Positions 18,140 through 26,102 of a stretch of DNA of 46,722 nucleotides are shown in pieces. The position numbers and the translations under genes were made by a program. The notes under the pieces were generated by a model. That model was not told the DNA's origin, did not search any database, and saw only the letters and a list, made by a program, of their open reading frames with translations. This DNA comes from Nitrospirota bacterium (GTDB lineage: Bacteria > Nitrospirota > Nitrospiria > JACQBZ01). The number at the start of each line of letters is the position of its first letter. The stretch's first letter is position 1. Where the stretch lies: contig JACQFA010000009.1 of NCBI GenBank assembly GCA_016200255.1, forward strand, positions 1-46,722. The letters run 5' to 3'.

Positions 18140-18902
18140 TTCTCAGATAGACTTCGGTTTCCAGGAACCGGATTTTATCCGGTGTCCTAGCCATCCGGGC
18201 GGTCAAATGTATCCGTATCCGGCGAATATCCGCAAAGGTCGTGGTAGATTGTCCATTTTGATTCAAGTAGACCAGTTCCAAGTCATCCAATCCCTCGGCC
18301 ACCGAATTGGCGCCTCCATCCACAGTTCGAATGAGTTTAAATTGAGCGGCAGCTGCCGGTTTGAGGGCATATCGTATATGGTTAATGACCTGGATCGTGC
18401 TGTTTGGAGAAAAGTTGTTTGTGATGCCTTCCGTTAATTGCAAATTGTCGATCCCTCCATCCTGGGCCAGGACATGCCGTTCACAACGATCCAGAGAACA
18501 GATCGAGATGGTCCTGCCCAGTTTAAATTGATCCGAACCGTTTTCGTATCGGATGGAGAGCTGTTTCAGACCGTCAGGCGCGGTCTCGGTCAATCGAGCG
18601 GCAGCCGCATGCAGGTTCGCAAGGAACTCCACTTCCTGTCCGGAAGCCTTTAGGATTCTTACATCGCCTTCCGGCAGGCCGAACCCAAGCAGCGCTATCT
18701 CACGACCCATGAAATCCGCAGCAGCCCGGACCTGCTGCTGCGCCTCCGCCGTGTCTTCTTGACGCACGGCCCATTGATGCTGAAGGATTAAAAACCGCAT
18801 CCCGCCGGCGGCCACCAACAAGAAAACTAGTGAGGAAACCATAAGCTCGACCAGCGAGGCACCGCGCAAATTTCTAATGTCCGGACTTTCGAACCCCTTC
18901 AT
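18132..18902 (-). CDS. PilW-like minor prepilin (operon B)
   Basis: A 256-residue minor prepilin of normal PilW length. Leader MKGFESPDIRNLRG is followed by ASLVELMVSSLVFLLVAAGG with Glu+5, then the PilW-type segment QQQVRAAADFMGREIALLGF (compare QQTSRVVIDQFMREFRMAGY in operon A). The head has two nearby cysteines (ICSLDRCERH) and closes with IRRIRIHLTARMARTP, ETEVYLRNG, the usual PilW ending. ATG 18902 overlaps the stop of the PilV-like gene as ATGA. It is the compact counterpart of the 1194-residue PilW and lacks the fibronectin-like extension. Confidence 0.87.
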   Translation of the reverse strand: MKGFESPDIRNLRGASLVELMVSSLVFLLVAAGGMRFLILQHQWAVRQEDTAEAQQQVRAAADFMGREIALLGFGLPEGDVRILKASGQEVEFLANLHAAAARLTETAPDGLKQLSIRYENGSDQFKLGRTISICSLDRCERHVLAQDGGIDNLQLTEGITNNFSPNSTIQVINHIRYALKPAAAAQFKLIRTVDGGANSVAEGLDDLELVYLNQNGQSTTTFADIRRIRIHLTARMARTPDKIRFLETEVYLRNG

Positions 18903-19291
18903 GGCACAACTCCCTCGGATCGGACCGTTACAAGCTCCATCCGGTGAGGCCGACCTGCTTTATCCGGCCATGCAACCGCAACACGAATCGTCAAGCAACG
19001 CGCCTCGGGCGTATCGGGTAGAACCTTCCAGGTTCGGACAAATCCGCTCAGATCCTCCTGCCCCTCCAGATCTCCGCGAACCAGGTCTGAATACGTCATC
19101 GAAACTTTCTCTTCCATCTTGGCCTGCACAAACCCAACCGCAGTCGAGAGGCGGCGGCCGGCGTCCAGGCCGGTTTGACCCGCTTGGGACATTCCCAGTC
19201 CGCCGATCATTCCAATGGCCAAAATAAACATGCAGACCAAGACCTCGATAAGGGAAACACCCGCCTGTTTCCGAATCAGAGCAAAATTCAT
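18899..19291 (-). CDS. PilV-like minor prepilin (operon B)
   Basis: A 130-residue minor prepilin. Leader MNFALIRKQAG is cleaved before VSLIEVLVCMFILAIGMIGG; Glu+5 is present and the …LAIGMIGxxGM pattern is typical of PilV. The helix continues with SQAGQTGLDAGRRLSTAVGF; the short C-terminal part ends TIRVAVAWPDKAGRPHRMEL, a strand typical of PilV/GspI. Start is at ATG 19291, 44 bases after the FimT-like gene, and the stop overlaps the PilW-like start. Part of minor-pilin operon B, presumably contributing to a priming complex. Confidence 0.87.
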   Translation of the reverse strand: MNFALIRKQAGVSLIEVLVCMFILAIGMIGGLGMSQAGQTGLDAGRRLSTAVGFVQAKMEEKVSMTYSDLVRGDLEGQEDLSGFVRTWKVLPDTPEARCLTIRVAVAWPDKAGRPHRMELVTVRSEGVVP

Positions 19292-19335
19292 GTCAGTTTC
19301 ACCCTCCCCGTGGCCACAAGGCTGATCTGACGCTC

Positions 19336-19761
19336 TTACCCGGATTTATTTCGTAACAGAATCGTGGTCCAGTTGTTGGTCGTGCCTTGAGGATAAAACG
19401 TGAGTGTCCGTCCTCCGGAAGAGCTGACAAGGTCAATCTCTCCAAATCCCTGGCGACGGTCTTGAAGATCCCGCACCCAGCCGATAGCTATTCCAGGCCG
19501 GGACTGCCTCTCAATCCGATAGCGATCTGTTTCCAGGTCCAGAATCACAGAAACGGGCTGGCGCTCCGCCAGGGACAGCTGCCGGGCCCAACGAAGGTCC
19601 GAAACCAAGTCTCGGGCCGCGTGGTTGAGCCGATGATGCGGAAGCTGGGACAGGAAACCGGCGGAGGCCAGCCCGGAGAGGATCACCGTAATGGCCATCA
19701 CGATTACTAACTCGATGAGACTGACTCCCTGCTCTGAATGGATTACGCAACGCATGCCCAT
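19336..19761 (-). CDS. FimT/GspH-like minor prepilin, first gene of operon B
   Basis: A 141-residue minor prepilin. Leader MGMRCVIHSEQG is followed by VSLIELVIVMAITVILSGLA with Glu+5. The next block LNHAARDLVSDLRWARQLSL is the Arg/Ala-rich helix of GspH/FimT, and a beta-rich end follows (LTFYPQGTTNNWTTILLRN). The ATG at 19761 or the one at 19755 could be used; no good ribosome site is seen for either. A degenerate sigma-54-like element immediately precedes the start. First gene of operon B fimT-pilV-pilW-pilX. Confidence 0.85.
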   Translation of the reverse strand: MGMRCVIHSEQGVSLIELVIVMAITVILSGLASAGFLSQLPHHRLNHAARDLVSDLRWARQLSLAERQPVSVILDLETDRYRIERQSRPGIAIGWVRDLQDRRQGFGEIDLVSSSGGRTLTFYPQGTTNNWTTILLRNKSG

Positions 19762-19768
19762 TCTGGAT

Positions 19769-19784
19769 TACAAGTTCCGTGCCG
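19769..19784 (-). promoter_or_regulatory. Possible sigma-54-like element before minor-pilin operon B
   Basis: Minus strand CGGCACGGAACTTGTA (19784-19769) matches the -24 box GGCACG well and the -12 TTG, but the invariant GC is GT. The start codon at 19761 is so close that the transcript would be almost leaderless. Position at the head of a second pilin operon makes it worth recording, but it may be inactive. The rest of 19785-19972 shows no clear promoter, gene or terminator. Confidence 0.3.
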
Positions 19785-19972
19785 ACCGGACTACTACAAG
19801 CAGATAGGAGAGAACTCAGGACAGGCAGCAATAATGAGAGAGGCTATTAACCGAGGAAAACAAAGAAAGAAATAGGACGATCGGGTCGTTGATCATTCAT
19901 CGGCCCAACGTTATATGGGACCTGATGCGCGCCGAAGATCCGGAACGTTCGTTCAGGTTAGTGAATACGGAT

Positions 19973-22222
19973 TCAGGCCGAAGGCTTGTCTTCCATCTCT
20001 TTCTCGAGCTTTCGAATCCATCGGTAGGTGCGGTTTAGAACCCGTGCGGCTTCGGTTTTACTTCCGTATTCCAGAATGGCCCGCCGGGCCATGGCCCACT
20101 CAATTTTCCGAAGGAAGGAATTCATCGAGCCTTCATTCTTCATGGCGCCCACAAGGGCCTGCCATTCAATCCGGTCGATCATGTCTTTCACATTCGGCCC
20201 GGCCATTTTATTTTCCAACGGATCGGCCGGGGATGGCACGGGCGATGCTTGAACCCCGTTGCGGATTTCAAGCGGCAGGAATTCCGGGGTCAGGGTCGTC
20301 TGGGAGGCCGGAATCAAGGTCACGGCTCGCTCCAGCACATTTTCCAGTTCACGGATATTCCCCGGCCAGGAATAACCCCGAAGGCAATCCAGAACGGAGG
20401 ACGGAAGGGTTTGAACATCCTTCCGAAGACGCCGGCGGAATTTGGCTAGAAAATGTTCGGCAAGGGCCGGAAGATCTTCCGGACGCTCCCGCAACGGCGG
20501 CAGATGAATTGGGATCACATGGAGCCGGTAATAGAGATCCTTTCGAAACGCCCCCCGTTCGATCAAGATCTTCAGATCTTGATTCGTCGCGGCGATGATC
20601 CGGACATCCAGTTTGATCGGATCGTTTCCTCCCACGCGCACAATCTCTCGCTCCTGCAAAACCCGGAGGAGTTTGACCTGAACGGCCGAAGGGATCTCGC
20701 CGATTTCATCCAGAAAAAGCGTGCCCCCGTTGGCCCATTCAAATTTCCCGATCTTGCGGTTCAGTGCGCCCGTAAAGGCCCCCCGTTCATGGCCGAACAA
20801 CTCGCTCTCCAATAATCCTTCCGGTACGGCGCCGCAATTGATCGCCACAAACCGCCGATCACGCCGGTCTCCGGCATGGTGGATCCGTCGCGCAATCAGT
20901 TCCTTGCCCGTGCCGGTCTCTCCCGTAATCAGGACCGTGGAATCGGATGGAGCCACCTGATTCACCAGATCTAAAACGGCCCGCATCGCCGGACTTTCCC
21001 CGAGTGGTTTCTGGGACGTCCATCCCTGGTTCACCTCTTGAACCTCCCGGCGGAGGTAGACGTTCTCAACGGTAAGGGCCTTGTTCTCGACGGCATAGGC
21101 CAGAAGCCGTTGCTGGGTCGCCTTTAATTCTTGAAGGTAAGCAAACAGGAGATACGTTATTTTCTGGATCCTCTTTTCAATCCCGTCCGATGGGGACACG
21201 GACCGTTTACGTTCCCGCCAGTAAAATCGGTACCGTGAATAGGGGGCCTCGTAGAATGTACCCTCTCGAAAGACATATTCAAGAGAGCCGGAACGCAATG
21301 CACCGCCCTGAACGACGCGAAGGACTGAGGAGACCGGATCGGATTGAATCCGCGAGCTCAGCACACGAGGAACGAGCGCATGCCAAAAAGCCCGTCCATC
21401 CGCTCGGACCCGGGGTTCGAGAATCACGCCGCCTGAGACCGCCCGGCTTGTATCGGCGGGAAGGCGATCTCTTTTCCCGAGTGCATCCGCAGAGGACCCG
21501 AGACATGGAATCTCTTCATGGTCCAGCTGCACCGGCCGGAAAACCGCAACCGTCCGATGCCCTTGGCTCTCCACGATTTTCAGTCCGTCGCCCTCCTGCT
21601 CGACGGCATACCCATCAAACTCGCCCACGATATCCCGGATGCGATATTGCAACAACTCCTCCTCAAAACGGGCCTCCTCAACGAAATCATAAAGCCGGAC
21701 AAAACCCTCGTAATTTCCCTTCAGCATGAAGTGAGTGGCCAGAAGAGGACGGAATCCCGGATCGCACTGGGAGAGAACGACCAGCTCGGTATCGGCGGGA
21801 TCTTTGGCAACGGCCTGAAGCCGCATAAAAGTCGTATAGGCGCCGGCCCAGAGACCGGAACAGAGCACGACGGTTCTAACATCATCAAAACTGCGGGCCA
21901 TGATCTCAAAAATGGACGGGACACGAAGGTCGCCCGCCTGAGCCGAGCGGGTAAAATAATCCACCGCGGCTTCGCAGGCGATCTCCTTTCGGCCGGAAAC
22001 TCGCTCGGCCGTGCGGAGCACCTCCCTCAGCACTTCTTCGGGAAGCCAGGCATGACTGTCCATGAGAAGCGACCGGGGATCTTTGAGGGATTCGTATCCT
22101 TCAATTCCCGAAAAAAACGAGCGGAAATCTATCTTTTGCATCGGAGAGGGGTAATGTCGTTGGAGATAATCGAGAAGAAGTTGGGTCAGGAAACCGGTGG
22201 CCCAAGCCGTCTGCGTCTGCAT
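19973..22222 (-). CDS. Orphan sigma-54-dependent transcriptional activator with an unidentified N-terminal sensory region
   Basis: A 749-residue enhancer-binding protein. Residues about 395-625 are a complete AAA+ sigma-54 interaction domain: GETGTGKELIARRIH (Walker A), GHERGAFTGA (sigma-54 contact loop), GTLFLDEIGEIP (Walker B), RIIAATNQDL, and WPGNIRELENVLERA. A Fis-type helix-turn-helix ends the protein (KTEAARVLNRTYRWIRKLEK). The N-terminal ~350 residues are not a receiver domain; the segment SLKDPRSLLMDSHAWLPEEV and following helices recall ligand-sensing domains attached to such activators, but I cannot assign a family. Start at 22222 because AGGAGG is five bases upstream; the frame opens at 22255. 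It has its own promoter with a palindrome just downstream. Neighbouring pilin operons with sigma-54 elements are the obvious targets, unproven. Confidence 0.9.
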   Translation of the reverse strand: MQTQTAWATGFLTQLLLDYLQRHYPSPMQKIDFRSFFSGIEGYESLKDPRSLLMDSHAWLPEEVLREVLRTAERVSGRKEIACEAAVDYFTRSAQAGDLRVPSIFEIMARSFDDVRTVVLCSGLWAGAYTTFMRLQAVAKDPADTELVVLSQCDPGFRPLLATHFMLKGNYEGFVRLYDFVEEARFEEELLQYRIRDIVGEFDGYAVEQEGDGLKIVESQGHRTVAVFRPVQLDHEEIPCLGSSADALGKRDRLPADTSRAVSGGVILEPRVRADGRAFWHALVPRVLSSRIQSDPVSSVLRVVQGGALRSGSLEYVFREGTFYEAPYSRYRFYWRERKRSVSPSDGIEKRIQKITYLLFAYLQELKATQQRLLAYAVENKALTVENVYLRREVQEVNQGWTSQKPLGESPAMRAVLDLVNQVAPSDSTVLITGETGTGKELIARRIHHAGDRRDRRFVAINCGAVPEGLLESELFGHERGAFTGALNRKIGKFEWANGGTLFLDEIGEIPSAVQVKLLRVLQEREIVRVGGNDPIKLDVRIIAATNQDLKILIERGAFRKDLYYRLHVIPIHLPPLRERPEDLPALAEHFLAKFRRRLRKDVQTLPSSVLDCLRGYSWPGNIRELENVLERAVTLIPASQTTLTPEFLPLEIRNGVQASPVPSPADPLENKMAGPNVKDMIDRIEWQALVGAMKNEGSMNSFLRKIEWAMARRAILEYGSKTEAARVLNRTYRWIRKLEKEMEDKPSA

Positions 22223-22302
22223 ATCGCCTCCTCCCGGAGAGACTCTTTGGCTCAAGAGATTCTCCGGATTGATATGGGTGAGACTGGTAAGGACTGCTGT
22301 AG

Positions 22303-22319
22303 GGTTTCTTTACGAAACC
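22303..22319. promoter_or_regulatory. Palindrome in the leader of the orphan activator gene
   Basis: GGTTTC-TTTAC-GAAACC, a perfect inverted repeat with 6-base arms, begins about six bases downstream of the -10 box at 22325. Its place around the transcription start suggests an operator, possibly autoregulatory. A small 5' hairpin in the mRNA is another possibility. Confidence 0.45.
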
Positions 22320-22324
22320 GGCCC

Positions 22325-22353
22325 ACTATACTTTAAGGCACCGGTTTTTTCAA
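22325..22353 (-). promoter_or_regulatory. Sigma-70-type promoter of the orphan sigma-54 activator gene
   Basis: Minus strand TTGAAA (22353-22348), 17-base spacer, TATAGT (22330-22325; 5/6). It lies between the DUF6941-like gene stop (22359) and the activator start (22222), with a leader of about 95 bases. Confidence 0.6.
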
Positions 22354-22358
22354 GACAT

Positions 22359-22766
22359 TTATTGAACGGGCGGCATTAATTGCAGTACCTTCAATGGGAC
22401 CTCCGCTTTGAGCTCATCATTGATCAAAATCTTAAACTCGTAGTCGCCCGGATGTTCAAATTTCATCATATTGACCGTCAGGATATGGTTTGAACCGATC
22501 GCTTCCCCGGGCCGGCCCGGACCGAACGCGAACTCCCCGCCCAGAACAAACAATTTTTTACCGTCATCATCCATCAACTGGACCTCGACCTTTTTCTTTT
22601 TCCCGGCCTCCGAAATATCGGCCTCGAACCGCATCACGAGCTGCATCTGGGGATGGGTCACCGGAAATTGTTGTGCCTGGATCGAATCAAAGATTCCCAG
22701 GATGTTCAGCTTGCCTTCCCGCGTGATATTGGCCGCATCGGCCAACACCACAAACGTGACCTTCAT
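22359..22766 (-). CDS. Conserved protein of unknown function, DUF6941-like
   Basis: A 135-residue soluble protein beginning MKVTFVVLADAANITREGKL and continuing NILGIFDSIQAQQFPVTHPQ. This opening is characteristic of a widespread family (I believe DUF6941) with no known function. The predicted fold is a beta-sandwich: alternating strands such as LVMRFEADISEAG, KKVEVQLMDDDGKKLFVLGG and GDYEFKILINDELKAEVPLK suggest a C2/Ig-like ligand-binding shape. No signal peptide or membrane segment. It lies between pilR (43 bases upstream) and the orphan activator gene on the same strand. Any role in the pilus regulon is only positional. Confidence 0.75.
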   Translation of the reverse strand: MKVTFVVLADAANITREGKLNILGIFDSIQAQQFPVTHPQMQLVMRFEADISEAGKKKKVEVQLMDDDGKKLFVLGGEFAFGPGRPGEAIGSNHILTVNMMKFEHPGDYEFKILINDELKAEVPLKVLQLMPPVQ

Positions 22767-22809
22767 GTGACCTCACCCTTCAACTTTAATAGATATCGAA
22801 TATACAAAA

Positions 22810-24183
22810 TCATGGGTTCTCTATCCCGTAATCCTTGATCTTCGTCAGCATCGTTTTATAACTGACCTTCAGGATCTCAGCAGCCTTGGTCTTGTTGCCG
22901 CCGGTTTCTTTCATAACCTTCCGGATCATCCTGGATTCGGCAAATTGGGTGGCCATGCTGCTGACGTCCTGAAGCGATCCCTCCATTGGAAGATCCGCCA
23001 GCCCGGCTTCGGCCAGTTCCTTCACACGAAGCCCCAGATGCTCGGGGGAAATCACCGGGCCGTCGGTTAAAATCACGGCCCGCTCGATGCAGTTCTGCAA
23101 CTCGCGGACATTGCCCGTCCATGGATGCCGGACCAACAGCTCCATCGAGGCCGGGGAAAAGTTCTTCAGCTCCTTCTTCAGTTCTTTGCAATAATAATTC
23201 ACGAAATGCTCCACCAGCGCCGGAATGTCGTCCGCGCGCTCCCGCAAGGGAGGAATCGTGACCGGGAAAATGGCCAGCCGGTAATAAAGATCCTCGCGGA
23301 ACAGTTTCTGCGCGATCGCCGCCTGGAGATCTTTGTTCGTTGCCGCAACGACGCGGTCATCCACCTTGATCTTGACCGTGCCGCCCACGCGCATGAACTC
23401 CTCGCCTTCCAGGACCCGAAGCAGTTTGGCCTGGAGGGCCAGGTCCAGATCCCCGATCTCGTCCAGAAAGATCGTGCCCTTGTCGGCCAGCTCGAACTTG
23501 CCCATCTTTCGGGCCACCGCGCCCGTGAACGCCCCCCGCTCGTGTCCGAACAGCTCGCTCTCCAGCAGATCCCGTGGAATGGCGGCGCAGTTGATCGCCA
23601 CAAACGCCTCTTCCTTGCGCGGACTCAAGTAATGAACGGCCCGGGCGAATAATTCCTTCCCGGTTCCGGATTCGCCCAACAGCAGAACGGTCGTATGGCT
23701 GGCGGCCACCTTCTGGACCTTCTCCACCACCTCCAGCATCTTCGGACTCTTGCCGATGATCTTGGGCAGCTTGAGATGTTTCGCGAATTCTTCGCGCAGA
23801 ATGAGATTCTCGGTGACGAGTCGTTGCTTCTCCAGGGCCTTGTTGATCAAATGAATCAGGTGATCCGGATCAAACGGTTTTGTGATAAAATCGTAGGCTC
23901 CCTCTTTAACCGCTTTTACGGCCGTCTCGATCGTCCCGTAGGCCGTCATCAAAATCACGGGGATCAGCGGATTGTGCTCTTTGATGGCTTCCAATATCTC
24001 CAGACCGGATTTGTGCGGGAGCTTCAGATCCGAAACGATGATATCCAATTTTGACTCTTTGAATTTTTGCAGCCCTTCGCGACCGTCCCGCGCCACAATC
24101 ACCTGATGGCCCTCGGCCTGCAAGGCTTGACTCAGCATCTGGGCCATGCTTTCTTTGTCTTCGATCACTAAAATGACGGCCAT
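22810..24183 (-). CDS. pilR: NtrC-family response regulator, probable PilR
   Basis: A 457-residue sigma-54 activator. Residues 1-120 are a receiver domain with phospho-acceptor Asp52 (IIVSDLKLP), Thr80 and Lys102 (FITKPF). The AAA+ domain at about 140-370 contains GESGTGKELFARAVH, GHERGAFTGA, GTIFLDEIGDLD and WTGNVRELQNCIERA; a Fis-type helix-turn-helix closes the protein (GGNKTKAAEILKVSYKTMLT). The partner kinase gene lies 22 bases upstream and the prepilin peptidase before that, matching the pilD-pilS-pilR neighbourhood, so PilR is the most likely identity. An AtoC/ZraR-type regulator is the alternative. Expected target: the sigma-54 promoter at 16141. Confidence 0.88.
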   Translation of the reverse strand: MAVILVIEDKESMAQMLSQALQAEGHQVIVARDGREGLQKFKESKLDIIVSDLKLPHKSGLEILEAIKEHNPLIPVILMTAYGTIETAVKAVKEGAYDFITKPFDPDHLIHLINKALEKQRLVTENLILREEFAKHLKLPKIIGKSPKMLEVVEKVQKVAASHTTVLLLGESGTGKELFARAVHYLSPRKEEAFVAINCAAIPRDLLESELFGHERGAFTGAVARKMGKFELADKGTIFLDEIGDLDLALQAKLLRVLEGEEFMRVGGTVKIKVDDRVVAATNKDLQAAIAQKLFREDLYYRLAIFPVTIPPLRERADDIPALVEHFVNYYCKELKKELKNFSPASMELLVRHPWTGNVRELQNCIERAVILTDGPVISPEHLGLRVKELAEAGLADLPMEGSLQDVSSMATQFAESRMIRKVMKETGGNKTKAAEILKVSYKTMLTKIKDYGIENP

Positions 24184-24205
24184 CCGGCCTCCTTTTTTAT
24201 TCCGT

Positions 24206-26101
24206 TTAAGTCAATGGCAGGAAGATTCGGAACATGGTTCCCCGGCCTTCCTGGCTGTTCACTTTAATCCGTCCGCCGTGCGACAGCACAATTTTATGGA
24301 CCAGGGCAAGACCCATGCCGGTCCCTTTTTCTTTGGTCGTAAAGAACGGCAGAAAAATCTTGTCGAGTTTATCCTTGGAAATCCCGACACCCGTATCCCG
24401 AATTTCAAGCGACAATTCTTTTCGGTGTCCTTGGGTACCGGTTTCGATGGAATCGTCGCGGTCCAGAATCGTCGCCCGGATCTGTAAATCCCCCCCTTCC
24501 GGCATCGCATCCATCGCGTTTTGAACCAGATTGCCGATCGCCTGACGCATCAGCACTTCATCCATTTGAAGGTCCGGCAGATCGGATGGAATCGAGACCT
24601 CCAGACGGGGCTTGACCCCTTCCGTCTGGGCCATCCATTGATCCAAAAGGCGGCGGATGAACGGTTCAAGAGCAACCGGGCGGAGCTGCAATTCGGCGTG
24701 CCGGCCGAAACTCAACAATTGTTCGATCAACCGGTTCATCGCCGAGAGTTCCCGCATGATGGAGGCGATCATCTCCTGGCCGGTATCGGAACCGGCGCCG
24801 GAAGACGGAAGTTTCCTGGACAACAGCTTGGCGAACCCCATCACGCTCCCCATATAATTTCGGAATTCGTGCGCGATCCCGGCCGACATCTCTCCCAGAG
24901 CGGTCAAGCGCCGTTTCAGTTCCACTTGTTCCTGAAGACTCTTGATCTCGGTCAGATCGGTGAAAACGAAGGTCGTCCCGATCAGAACCCCCTGACGGTC
25001 CCGAAGCAGCGAGGTGCTGACGCCAACCCAGAGTCGCTGTAAACCCGATCCCGGCTCCGATGATGCCGAGCCAGGCCGGCTGTGAACCGGTCGGGTCAGC
25101 TCCAGCTCCTGCCGGGTAATGGTGGCCTGACGGGTCAGCGCCTGATCGAGCAGAGGGATGATGCTGCTCTGCGCCCCGAACAGGTCCTCGCAGGTTTTGC
25201 CGACAGCGTCCGAACGCGACAGACCCAGAATCCGTTCGGCGGCATGATTGAATGTGGTGATGACCTGACCGGGATTGAAGGTGATCACGCCGCTCGTCAC
25301 GCTCTGAAGAATGTTCTCATTATAACTTTCGATCTCGGCCGCCCGATCCTCCGCAAGGGTCCTCAAATGCTCCAGGTCCAGTTCCTTCTCCTTGAGTTCC
25401 CGGACCAGCCCGTGAAAGGTGGCGATCACCGCAGCCGTCTCGCCCGTGGAACCTCCGGCTTCGGCGCCGGGCCGATGTCGCCCGATCACGGTGCGGATGG
25501 AATAGAAACCCAGCACAACGATCATCACAGCCCCGGCCACCTTTAACAGCAATGCCGTGGCCGCCGCGCCGCCGGCATCCAGCGACTTCACCTCAAGATC
25601 CACCCGGAGCACCCCGAATAGGGCGCGGCTTGAATCTCGAAGCGGGATAAAATAGGATCGGACCCGCCGCCCGGACAGATCGGGATAAGGACCAGTCATC
25701 AGTTTCGCGCCGTTCCAAATCTCCCGGAATTGAGAGGGCGTTGTTCCTTGGAACGGGTCCCCGGCGGCCATTCGGTCCCGGGCCAACGTGTCCATGAGAG
25801 AGTGCCCGTCGCGGTCCAGAATGGAGATTCGAAACGCGCCGTACCGACCGGCCAGAACCTGGAGGGATAGAGGATCGGCCAGCGTCCTGGCCGCATCGGC
25901 CCGGATGTCGGACTCGATGGTTTGTGTCATCACCATCAGTCGCCGGCGGGATTCCTCCGTCCAGTAGCGATTTGCGGTCTCGAACAAAACGGCCGTATGG
26001 ATTCCCCAAAGCACGGCGAACAGGAACGCGAAGACCGCCGCCAACTGAAAGAGGTGGGCCAAGGCCATGGCCCCCCGATCGTTTAGATTCCTGGCGGACA
26101 T
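24206..26101 (-). CDS. pilS: Membrane sensor histidine kinase, probable PilS
   Basis: A 631-residue kinase. Two transmembrane helices at about 15-38 and 195-215 flank a periplasmic sensor region. A coiled linker (VRELKEKELDLEHLRTLAED) leads to a PAS domain at about 270-390 (ILQSVTSGVITFNPGQVITT). HisKA follows, with the phospho-acceptor in SAGIAHEFRNYMGSVMGFA, and HATPase with LVQNAMDAMPEGG, DTGVGISKDKLDK and GTGMGLALVHKI. Start is ATG 26101, one base after the pilD stop, rather than the frame's first ATG at 26152. Classical PilS has six transmembrane helices; this one has two with a periplasmic sensor, so the stimulus probably differs. PilS identity rests on the PilR and PilD neighbours. Confidence 0.85.
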   Translation of the reverse strand: MSARNLNDRGAMALAHLFQLAAVFAFLFAVLWGIHTAVLFETANRYWTEESRRRLMVMTQTIESDIRADAARTLADPLSLQVLAGRYGAFRISILDRDGHSLMDTLARDRMAAGDPFQGTTPSQFREIWNGAKLMTGPYPDLSGRRVRSYFIPLRDSSRALFGVLRVDLEVKSLDAGGAAATALLLKVAGAVMIVVLGFYSIRTVIGRHRPGAEAGGSTGETAAVIATFHGLVRELKEKELDLEHLRTLAEDRAAEIESYNENILQSVTSGVITFNPGQVITTFNHAAERILGLSRSDAVGKTCEDLFGAQSSIIPLLDQALTRQATITRQELELTRPVHSRPGSASSEPGSGLQRLWVGVSTSLLRDRQGVLIGTTFVFTDLTEIKSLQEQVELKRRLTALGEMSAGIAHEFRNYMGSVMGFAKLLSRKLPSSGAGSDTGQEMIASIMRELSAMNRLIEQLLSFGRHAELQLRPVALEPFIRRLLDQWMAQTEGVKPRLEVSIPSDLPDLQMDEVLMRQAIGNLVQNAMDAMPEGGDLQIRATILDRDDSIETGTQGHRKELSLEIRDTGVGISKDKLDKIFLPFFTTKEKGTGMGLALVHKIVLSHGGRIKVNSQEGRGTMFRIFLPLT

Positions 26102-26102
26102 G

